Assembly: GCA_017853235.1 (NCBI GenBank)
Contig: JAFMJX010000117.1
Span: forward strand, 1 to 5,652
Length of the DNA: 5,652 bases
Direction: 5' to 3'
DNA from: Chitinophagaceae bacterium
Lineage (GTDB): Bacteria > Bacteroidota > Bacteroidia > Chitinophagales > Chitinophagaceae
Part shown: one piece after another, positions 1-5,652 of the stretch
Layout of the letters: each line of letters starts with the position of its first letter
Numbering within the stretch: position 1 is the first letter of the stretch
The notes under the pieces: model-generated
What the model was told of the DNA's origin: nothing
What the model saw: the letters and a program-made list of their open reading frames with translations, nothing else
The model's database searches: none
Position numbers and translations under genes: made by a program

Positions 1-418
1 TACTGGCGCCTAACTGTTGCGTACCTGAAACTCCAGTATTTAAGTCTTTTTGATGTATCCAAGCCCAATTATATTCGGGTTGTATTTGTAGGAAGAATGT
101 TTCAACTGGCCAAATTCTAGTAAAAGCGCCTATTCCAAATTTAAAATCACTTCCTTGTACGTTATCGTAAATATCCTTGTAAGATGCGTAATAAATATTC
201 ATAGCCAAACCGCCATCTAAATATTGGTTGTATGATTTTACCATTTCAGGGTTAAGCCCAATTTGAAATTGATGTGAACCCCCTCCAATTACAATGCCTC
301 CGCCAATGAAAGTTGGAGCTTCACTCATGACTGGACTGGTTTTTAAAATGGTTTGTGCTTGTATTGCATTGCCTCCAAATAAAAACTGTGCTACAAATAC
401 GATGATGGCTTTTTTCAT
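1..418 (-). CDS. Exported, probable outer-membrane beta-barrel protein (N-terminal part, runs off left edge)
   Basis: I do not recognise the exact family. The frame is open from the ATG at 418 to the window edge, giving 139 residues with no stop. The N-terminus is a clear signal peptide: MKKA, then a hydrophobic stretch (IIVFVAQFLFGG), then NAIQA-Q, with cleavage likely near residue 21. The mature part is rich in Gly and aromatics (GGGIVIGGG at about 39-47, MNIYYASY, FKFGIGAFTRIW, FFLQIQPEYNWAW) with alternating polar/hydrophobic stretches, as expected of membrane beta-strands. The last residues seen are Q-Q-L-G-A-S. I infer an outer-membrane barrel of unknown role. The SprF/PorP family was considered, but its usual N-terminal pattern is not visible. 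It lies 25 bp downstream of the FAD-oxidase stop on the same strand and may be the last gene of that transcript or have its own promoter. No Shine-Dalgarno sequence precedes the ATG. Confidence 0.75.
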   Translation of the reverse strand, partial: MKKAIIVFVAQFLFGGNAIQAQTILKTSPVMSEAPTFIGGGIVIGGGSHQFQIGLNPEMVKSYNQYLDGGLAMNIYYASYKDIYDNVQGSDFKFGIGAFTRIWPVETFFLQIQPEYNWAWIHQKDLNTGVSGTQQLGAS

Positions 419-443
419 GAAAAATGATATAGAGGGTAAAATT

Positions 444-1844
444 TTAAAGATCAAATATTTTACCTGCGTTTAAAATATTATTTGGATCAAACGTTTTTTT
501 AATGCCTCTCATTAATTGTAAACTTATGTCGTCAAACATAACTGGAATATATGTTTTTTGAATCAAGCCAATTCCGTGCTCACCACTAATCGTACCCCCT
601 AATTCTTTTACCAAAACAAACAAGTTTTTTAATATGGAATTTATTTCTTCATTACCATAGCTGGTTTTAATAGTAGGATGATTGATACGAATATGCAAAT
701 TTCCATCACCAGCATGCCCGTAACAAACCACTTTAAATCCATGTGCTACACCCAATGCTTTCACTCCTTTAATTAATTCAGGTAATGCAGCGCGAGGTAC
801 CACAGTATCTTCTTCAATGGTATAGCCAGCAGTTACAGCGGCTTCGTTGGCCCTTCTTCTAATTTTCCAAAGTTCATTTTTTTGTTGTGCATCATCTGCA
901 AACAATAATTCACCTGCTTCATATTGCATAAGCACTTCTGCAATGGCTTCCATTTCGCTCATCAATACTTCCATGTTGTTTCCATCTACTTCAATGATCA
1001 AATGAGCTGCTAAATCATCCGTTAAAGGAATTGCTGTACTATCTAACATTTTTGTAGCTAATCGAATCGCATCAATTTCCATAAGTTCCATGGCACTAGG
1101 TGTAATTCCTGCCCTAAAAATGGCACTTACTGCTTCGCTTGCTTTTTCTAAACTATTAAATGGAGCAAGCATTAACACATCAAATTTAGGATGTGGGATA
1201 AGTCGAAGCACAATTTTAGTGACAATACCCAAAGTACCTTCACTACCCACCAACAATTGTGTTAAATTATATCCAGTGGCATTTTTTAAAACATTTGATC
1301 CAGTCCAAATGATTTCACCTGTGGGTAATACAACTTCTAAATTAAGGACATAATCTTTGACTACGCCATATTTAACTGCCTTGGGTCCTCCCGAATTTTC
1401 TGAAATATTTCCACCTATAAAACAGCTTCCCTTACTTGCAGGGTCGGGTGGATAAAACAGCCCTTTTTCTTTCACAGCTTCTTGTAATACTTCGGTGATG
1501 ACACCTGGCTCGGTTGTTACTTGTAAATTACGTTCGTCAATATGTAAGATTTGATTCAAGCGTTCCATGGAAATCACCAAGCCTCCTAAATGAGGAAGGG
1601 CACCACCACTTAGGCCAGTGCCAGCACCTCTTGGTGTGACAGGAATAAGATGTTCGTTGCAAATGATGAGTAATTGAGAAATTTCTTGAGCAGTTCTGGG
1701 CTTTACAATGACTTGTGGTGCATAAAACAATTTTTCAGTTTCATCGCGGCCATATTTCTCCAAGTTTTCGGTATCTGTAAACACATATTGAGCTCCCACA
1801 ATTTTTTCAAATTGCGACACTATGGAAGTAGTAATGGTATTCAT
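444..1844 (-). CDS. FAD-linked oxidase, GlcD / D-lactate (2-hydroxyacid) dehydrogenase family
   Basis: This 466-residue flavoprotein probably oxidises a D-2-hydroxyacid such as glycolate, D-lactate or D-2-hydroxyglutarate to the 2-keto acid; the substrate cannot be read from sequence. The N-terminal FAD-binding (PCMH-type) domain spans about 40-215, with PRGAGTGLSGGALP at 71-84, PPDPASKGSCFIGGN at 132-146 and the SGGPKAVKYG stretch at 151-160. The C-terminal FAD-oxidase domain spans about 220-464. It has LWKIRR at 325-330, GHAGDGNLH at 376-384 and SGEHGIG at 420-426. By homology with D-2-hydroxyglutarate dehydrogenase, His377, His384 and Glu422 would bind the metal and His423 would act as base. 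Length matches GlcD (about 460-500 residues). There is no signal peptide or membrane segment, so it is cytoplasmic or peripheral. No GlcE or GlcF partner adjoins it. Its ATG lies 6 bp after the kinase stop, so the two are probably co-transcribed. The symbol glcD is withheld because the substrate is uncertain. Confidence 0.93.
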   Translation of the reverse strand: MNTITTSIVSQFEKIVGAQYVFTDTENLEKYGRDETEKLFYAPQVIVKPRTAQEISQLLIICNEHLIPVTPRGAGTGLSGGALPHLGGLVISMERLNQILHIDERNLQVTTEPGVITEVLQEAVKEKGLFYPPDPASKGSCFIGGNISENSGGPKAVKYGVVKDYVLNLEVVLPTGEIIWTGSNVLKNATGYNLTQLLVGSEGTLGIVTKIVLRLIPHPKFDVLMLAPFNSLEKASEAVSAIFRAGITPSAMELMEIDAIRLATKMLDSTAIPLTDDLAAHLIIEVDGNNMEVLMSEMEAIAEVLMQYEAGELLFADDAQQKNELWKIRRRANEAAVTAGYTIEEDTVVPRAALPELIKGVKALGVAHGFKVVCYGHAGDGNLHIRINHPTIKTSYGNEEINSILKNLFVLVKELGGTISGEHGIGLIQKTYIPVMFDDISLQLMRGIKKTFDPNNILNAGKIFDL

Positions 1845-1850
1845 TTGAAA

Positions 1851-2486
1851 TTAAAATAAACCGTATAACATACCGTCCACTTTGCTGATAATTTCGCCTA
1901 AATCTTCTTCGTTTTCACCGAATTTATTTTTATCGCAATCAATTATTAACAAAGGGCCTTCTTTATAACCTTCAATCCATTTATTATAATACTCGTTTAA
2001 TTTTTTTAAATAATATAAACGAATATTTTCTTCATATTCACGACCTCTCTTTTGAATTTGAGAAACTAAAGTAGGAACGGAAGCCTTTAAATAAATTAGT
2101 AAGTCGGGAGGTTGAACCATGCTTTTGATGGTACTAAAAAAACCATAATAGTTATCAAAATCACGCTTGCTCATTAATCCCATTTCATGTAAGTTGGGTG
2201 CAAAAATATTTGCATCTTCATAAATGGTGCGATCTTGTATGATGGTTTCTGTACCTCTTTGGATGTCTAAAATTTGGTTTAATCTACCATGTAAAAAATA
2301 AATTTGTAAATTAAAACTCCATCTTGGCATGTCGTCATAAAAATCACTCAAATAAGGATTGTGGTCTACATCTTCAAATTGAGGTATCCAACGATAATGT
2401 TTACTTAGTTGCTCGGTTAATGTAGTCTTACCTGCACCAATATTTCCGGCGACTGCGATGTGTTTTGCTTTTTTTACTTTTGCCAT
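1851..2486 (-). CDS. Deoxynucleoside kinase (dNK / dGK-dCK-TK2 family)
   Basis: This 211-residue cytoplasmic enzyme is predicted to phosphorylate a deoxynucleoside to its 5'-monophosphate using a nucleoside triphosphate, the first step of deoxynucleotide salvage. The Walker A loop is GNIGAGKTT at 14-22 (Lys20). Glu38 in QFEDVD fits the general-base position of the family. Gln61 and Arg68 in the stretch LQIYFLHGR fit the base-binding helix. DRT at 85-87 takes the place of the usual E/D-R-S motif. KRGREYE at 146-152 is the arginine-bearing LID that closes over the phosphates. Length is normal for bacterial members (about 200-220). Base preference (dA, dG, dC or T) cannot be assigned from sequence. 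The ATG at 2486 gives MAKVKKAKHIAVAGN, so the first beta-strand is complete. It lies 51 bp after trpS and 6 bp before the FAD-oxidase start. The frame is intact. Confidence 0.93.
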   Translation of the reverse strand: MAKVKKAKHIAVAGNIGAGKTTLTEQLSKHYRWIPQFEDVDHNPYLSDFYDDMPRWSFNLQIYFLHGRLNQILDIQRGTETIIQDRTIYEDANIFAPNLHEMGLMSKRDFDNYYGFFSTIKSMVQPPDLLIYLKASVPTLVSQIQKRGREYEENIRLYYLKKLNEYYNKWIEGYKEGPLLIIDCDKNKFGENEEDLGEIISKVDGMLYGLF

Positions 2487-2501
2487 GATAGTGAAAATAC
2501 A

Positions 2502-2530
2502 AAATAGTTGTTTGACTATTTCTTTTTTTT
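2502..2530. terminator. AT-rich stem-loop with T-run between trpS and the kinase gene (weak terminator candidate)
   Basis: AAATAGT (2502-2508) and ACTATTT (2515-2521) pair perfectly around a 6-nt loop. On the plus strand the stem is followed by C and eight T (2523-2530). Read on the minus strand, the direction of the flanking genes, the stem is preceded by A8 and followed by a U-rich but interrupted tract, 16 nt after the trpS stop codon. It could act as a weak or leaky terminator or processing site separating trpS from the downstream genes. The stem has only one G-C pair, so it is thermodynamically weak. Confidence 0.3.
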
Positions 2531-2537
2531 ATAATTT

Positions 2538-3551
2538 TTATAGGTAGTCCATGCCAATGCTTTTACGCACTAGGGATAAGGTTTGGGAAGCACTTTGTCT
2601 TGCTTTGTCCGCACCTTGACGGATTATTTTAATTAAATGTTCTTTATTGTTTTGTAAATCAGTAGCATGTGAACGAATGGGTCTAATAAATTGAACCATA
2701 TCTTCTGCCAATTGCTTTTTCATGTCCCCATATCTAATAATACAATTCCCCTCACTACTATTATTGAAATCATCTTCAAATTTTTGAACGGTATCTGGAG
2801 TGCTTACCAATTTCATTAAAGTAAATAAATTTTCGATATAGTCAGGCTTTACAGCATGTGGGGTCAATGGCCCTTGATCTGTTTTTGCTTTCATGACTTT
2901 TTTACGAATTAAATCATCTTCGTCTGCCAAAAATAAGGTGGTCATTTGATTTTCACTCTTACTCATTTTGCCATTCCCATCTAAACCTAAAATCTTCACC
3001 AATTCGCTGTTGTAATTGAAAGCGTAAGGTAAAGGGAAAATATCGCCATATCTATAGTTGAATCGCTCGGCAAAATTGCGTGCCATTTCTAAATTTTGTT
3101 CTTGATCTTTTCCTACTGGAACTTTGACTGCTCTGTGTATTAAAATATCTGCAGCTTGCAAAACCGGGTACGTTAATAATCCGGCATTGACATTATCGGG
3201 TTGCATGCGCACTTTGTCTTTAAATGTAGTGGTCTTTTCTAATTCACCTTTATATGACAGCATATTTAAATACAAATACAATTCAGCAATTTCGGGAACA
3301 TCACTTTGAACATACAAAGCCACTTTTTCGGGATCTAAACCACATGCAATATTTTCGGCCACCACACGCAACACGCTTTGTTGCAACTCCTTTGTATCGG
3401 GATGGGTGGTTAAGCTGTGCCAATTAGCAACAAAAAAGTAACATTGATATTCATCTTGCATACGCACATAATTGCGCATAGCACCAAAATAATTCCCTAA
3501 ATGAAGGAACCCGGTAGGTCTGATTCCGCTTAATACTATTTCCTTTTCCAT
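2538..3551 (-). CDS. trpS: Tryptophanyl-tRNA synthetase (class I)
   Basis: Charges tRNA-Trp with tryptophan using ATP in the cytoplasm; an essential translation enzyme acting as a homodimer. From the ATG at 3551 the protein has 337 residues, close to the usual 325-340. The Rossmann fold carries SGIRPTGFLHLGN at 8-20, where HLGN (17-20) is the HIGH signature. The Trp-recognition stretch follows (QAADI, Asp135, by homology with the Geobacillus enzyme), then VGKDQEQN at 146-153 and KMSKS at 195-199. The C-terminal helical region is complete and ends LVRKSIGMDYL. The frame is also open 14 codons further upstream to an ATG at 3593. That extension (MLKNGFPFHYLRTD) is not typical of the family and overlaps a palindrome, so I prefer the internal start MEKEIVLSGIRPTG. 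No Shine-Dalgarno sequence precedes either ATG. It is transcribed divergently from recG and is the first gene of a four-gene run on this strand. Confidence 0.96.
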   Translation of the reverse strand: MEKEIVLSGIRPTGFLHLGNYFGAMRNYVRMQDEYQCYFFVANWHSLTTHPDTKELQQSVLRVVAENIACGLDPEKVALYVQSDVPEIAELYLYLNMLSYKGELEKTTTFKDKVRMQPDNVNAGLLTYPVLQAADILIHRAVKVPVGKDQEQNLEMARNFAERFNYRYGDIFPLPYAFNYNSELVKILGLDGNGKMSKSENQMTTLFLADEDDLIRKKVMKAKTDQGPLTPHAVKPDYIENLFTLMKLVSTPDTVQKFEDDFNNSSEGNCIIRYGDMKKQLAEDMVQFIRPIRSHATDLQNNKEHLIKIIRQGADKARQSASQTLSLVRKSIGMDYL

Positions 3552-3632
3552 ATCTGTGCGAAGATAATGAAATGGGAACCCATTTTTTAGCATCTTTTTG
3601 GGATATTTGTACCTAATTTTAAAAAAAATCGC
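3552..3632. promoter_or_regulatory. Divergent intergenic region between trpS and recG, likely holding both promoters
   Basis: Only 81 bp separate the trpS ATG from the recG TTG, so both promoters should lie here or just inside the genes. On the plus strand GATATTTG at 3602-3609 matches the Bacteroidota -7 consensus TAnnTTTG except for the first base, and would give a leader of roughly 15-20 nt for recG. On the minus strand TATCTTCG just upstream of the trpS ATG also has one mismatch to that consensus, which would make the trpS leader very short. No convincing -33 TTTG box sits at the right distance for either, so the boxes are weak candidates. An A8 run at 3621-3628 lies just before the recG start, fitting A-rich initiation without a Shine-Dalgarno sequence. 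Confidence 0.4.
3570..3585. repeat. Perfect inverted repeat, 7-bp arms, in the trpS/recG divergent region
   Basis: The arms AAATGGG and CCCATTT are exact reverse complements separated by AA, so the site is a near-continuous 16-bp dyad. The two-base gap is too tight for a full hairpin; as RNA it could form a 6-bp stem with a GAAC loop. Its position 18 bp upstream of the trpS ATG and 47 bp before the recG start fits an operator for a dimeric regulator, but nothing identifies the protein. It falls inside the doubtful upstream extension of trpS. A T6 run begins in its right arm on the plus strand, so terminator-like activity is possible, though no plus-strand gene precedes it. Confidence 0.45.
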
Positions 3633-5652
3633 TTGAGCCCAGCTTCTCTTTTATCCAGCCCTATCGAATATCTAAAAGGGGTAGGCCCATTAAGGGCTGA
3701 TCTGCTTAAAAAAGAGCTGCAGATTTATACCTTTGGCGACCTCTTAGAGCATTTCCCCCACCGTCATATAGATAAAACTCAGGTCTCCACCATTGCTTCT
3801 GTGCATCCCGAACAAGATTTTATCCAAGTAAAAGGGGTATTAAAGGGTTTGGAAGTGATTGGGGAGAGAAGGTCCAAGCGCTTGGTTGCTCAGTTACAGG
3901 ATGAAACAGGGCAGCTAGAGTTGGCTTGGTTTCAAGGAATAAATTGGGTGCAGAAAAACTTAGTAGAAGGAAGTGTGTTTTTGGTATTTGGCAGAGTGAG
4001 TTTTTTTAATGGAAGAGCACAAATTGTCCACCCCGAAATAGAACCCTATGTGGCCGTTGCACAAGGACAAAAATCCTTGCTAGAACCTGTCTATTCCTCC
4101 ACCGAAAAATTAAAATCAAGGGGTTTGAATGGCAAACAAATTGGGAAATTGACACAAAGTTTGTTTCAACAAATTAGTGCGCGCGAAGTACCCGAAAATT
4201 TACCTGATTCTTTGCTTCAAAACAGATTAAGTAGATGGGAAGCTTTTCGACAGATACATTTTCCAACCTCTGCTGCCAATTATAAGAAAGCATTAGAACG
4301 TTTCATTTTTGAAGAATTATTTATCGCCCAAGTAAGATTGAATTTAATTAAAATTCAAAGACATAAAAATAGTCAAGGACATCGATTCGAAAAAGTGGGG
4401 GCATATTTTAATGAGTTTTATAATCATCATTTGCCTTTTGAATTAACAGGTGCTCAAAAAAGGGTCATTAAGGAAATAAGATTAGATACCGCCAAAGGGT
4501 ATCAAATGAATCGTTTGTTGCAAGGGGATGTGGGTAGTGGAAAAACAATGATTGCTTTGCTGGCAATGTTAATTGCTGCTGATAATGGTTTTCAAAGTTG
4601 TATCATGGCTCCTACCGAAATCCTTGCTCAGCAACACTATGCAAGCTTAGGGGAGTTGTTAAAATCCATGCCTCTTGAAATTGCATTGTTAACTGGAAGT
4701 ACCAAAATTGCCGAAAGAAGACGCATCTTAAAAGGCCTAGCAGAAGATACCATACATTTTGTAGTAGGGACCCATGCCATTATTGAGGAAGTGGTTCAAT
4801 TTAAAAATTTAGGATTAGCAGTCATTGATGAGCAGCATCGTTTTGGGGTAGCGCAACGTGCGCAGTTATGGAAAAAAGCATCTATCCCACCACACGTATT
4901 AGTCATGACTGCAACCCCCATTCCACGTACTTTAGCTATGACCGCTTTTGGCGATTTAGATTATAGTGTGATGGATGAATTACCGCCAGGCAGACAAGTC
5001 ATTAAAACGGTACACCGTTATGAAACGTCAAGAGCCAGTGTGATGGACTTTGTAAAATCAGAAATCACAAAAGGAAGACAAGCTTATTTTGTATATCCAT
5101 TAATCGAAGAAAGTGAAAAATTAAGTTTTGAAGATTTGATGCAGGGGTATGAGCAAGTAAAAAGTTATTTTCCTGAACCCAAGTATAAAATAAGTATGGT
5201 GCATGGCCGCCAAAAAAATATAGAGAAGGAAACAAATATGAAAAGATTTGTTTCGGGGGATACGCAAATTTTGGTGGGGACTACAGTTATTGAAGTGGGT
5301 GTAAATGTTCCCAATGCAAGTGTTATGGTCGTTGAAAGTTCTGAAAAATTTGGCTTGTCACAACTGCACCAATTAAGAGGGCGCGTAGGAAGAGGTTCGG
5401 AGCAGAGTTATTGTATTTTATTAAGTAGTGTTAAAGCAAGTAAGGAAGCTAAAGAGAGATTAAAAATTATGTGCAGCACAAGTGATGGGTTTGTCATAGC
5501 CGAAAAGGATTTAGAATTAAGAGGGCCTGGGGATATAGATGGTACTAGACAAAGCGGTGCACTCAATTTTAAATTGGCCAACATCATCAACAACAGAGAT
5601 ACGCTCGAATTAGCAAAAGAAGCAGCTGAAGCCCTTTGTGAAAAGGATCCTA
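3633..5652 (+). CDS. recG: ATP-dependent DNA helicase RecG (3' end cut by window edge)
   Basis: Superfamily 2 helicase that remodels stalled replication forks and branch-migrates Holliday junctions. The frame runs 673 codons without a stop or frameshift and leaves the window; about 20-30 C-terminal residues are probably missing. The N-terminus has YLKGVGP at 13-19, followed by the OB-fold wedge domain (about 60-150). Helicase motifs follow in order: LTGAQKRVI 271-279, Walker A GDVGSGKT 298-305, APTEILAQQH 326-335, GTHAII 379-384, DEQH 399-402, TATPIPRT 426-433, TTVIEVGVNVPNA 550-562 and QLHQLRGRVGRG 577-588. The RecG-specific TRG-type motif comes last (618-642, with FVIAEKDL and RGPGD). No in-frame ATG lies between the upstream stop (TAG at 3588-3590) and the conserved N-terminus, so TTG at 3633 is the best start, giving (M)SPASLLSSPIEYL. 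It diverges from trpS. Confidence 0.95.
   Translation, partial: MSPASLLSSPIEYLKGVGPLRADLLKKELQIYTFGDLLEHFPHRHIDKTQVSTIASVHPEQDFIQVKGVLKGLEVIGERRSKRLVAQLQDETGQLELAWFQGINWVQKNLVEGSVFLVFGRVSFFNGRAQIVHPEIEPYVAVAQGQKSLLEPVYSSTEKLKSRGLNGKQIGKLTQSLFQQISAREVPENLPDSLLQNRLSRWEAFRQIHFPTSAANYKKALERFIFEELFIAQVRLNLIKIQRHKNSQGHRFEKVGAYFNEFYNHHLPFELTGAQKRVIKEIRLDTAKGYQMNRLLQGDVGSGKTMIALLAMLIAADNGFQSCIMAPTEILAQQHYASLGELLKSMPLEIALLTGSTKIAERRRILKGLAEDTIHFVVGTHAIIEEVVQFKNLGLAVIDEQHRFGVAQRAQLWKKASIPPHVLVMTATPIPRTLAMTAFGDLDYSVMDELPPGRQVIKTVHRYETSRASVMDFVKSEITKGRQAYFVYPLIEESEKLSFEDLMQGYEQVKSYFPEPKYKISMVHGRQKNIEKETNMKRFVSGDTQILVGTTVIEVGVNVPNASVMVVESSEKFGLSQLHQLRGRVGRGSEQSYCILLSSVKASKEAKERLKIMCSTSDGFVIAEKDLELRGPGDIDGTRQSGALNFKLANIINNRDTLELAKEAAEALCEKDP

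Noticed and set aside
419..480. Possible promoter (AATATTTG on the minus strand) before the barrel-protein gene
   Set aside because: It has one mismatch to TAnnTTTG, and the nearest upstream TTTG is about 29 bp away, too far for a normal -33 box; AT-rich sequence gives such matches often.
1090..1353. Plus-strand open frame of 87 codons inside the FAD-oxidase gene
   Set aside because: It is antisense to a well-supported gene with conserved motifs, and its translation has no recognisable domain.
1674..1859. Plus-strand open frame of 61 codons across the start of the FAD-oxidase gene
   Set aside because: It is antisense to the oxidase N-terminus and the kinase stop, with no domain or initiation signal.
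3124..3309. Plus-strand open frame of 61 codons inside trpS
   Set aside because: It is a shadow of the conserved trpS coding sequence with no independent support.
3567..3590. Tiny plus-strand ORF encoding MKWEPIF with one Trp codon, close to trpS, suggesting a Trp leader peptide
   Set aside because: It is on the recG strand, opposite to trpS, has a single Trp codon, and lies over the palindrome; it reads as chance.
5408..5593. Minus-strand open frame of 61 codons inside recG
   Set aside because: It is antisense to the RecG-specific C-terminal motif region, where the plus frame is clearly coding.

Overview
The window is AT-rich housekeeping DNA that looks like a chromosomal segment from a Bacteroidota bacterium, probably the Chitinophagales/Chitinophagaceae side. 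This is inferred from protein style and low G+C, with no database search. Supporting signs are a Bacteroidota-type deoxynucleoside kinase, a lone GlcD-type flavoprotein, a signal peptide ending in an Ala-Gln context before a Gly/aromatic-rich barrel-like protein, and gene starts preceded by A/T-rich sequence rather than a Shine-Dalgarno motif.

Layout: four genes lie on the minus strand and are read from about 3551 down to 1. In transcription order they are trpS (tryptophanyl-tRNA synthetase, 2538-3551), a deoxynucleoside kinase (1851-2486), a FAD-linked oxidase of the GlcD/D-lactate dehydrogenase family (444-1844), and the N-terminal 139 residues of an exported, probably outer-membrane beta-barrel protein (1-418, running off the left edge). 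Gaps are 51, 6 and 25 bp, so kinase and oxidase at least are probably co-transcribed. On the plus strand, diverging from trpS across 81 bp, is recG (3633 to the right edge). It is intact through all helicase motifs and lacks only its last few dozen residues. It has no usable ATG and appears to start at TTG.

The genes do not form an obvious pathway: translation (trpS), nucleotide salvage (kinase), 2-hydroxyacid oxidation (oxidase), envelope (barrel) and replication-fork repair (recG). The non-coding DNA is short. It holds a perfect 7-bp-arm palindrome in the trpS/recG divergent region and an AT-rich stem-loop between trpS and the kinase gene. There are no tRNA or rRNA genes, CRISPR repeats, insertion sequences or phage genes, and no gene-free stretch above 300 bp. 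I see no evidence for a new biological system here; the findings are small-scale observations about starts, regulation and gene pairing.
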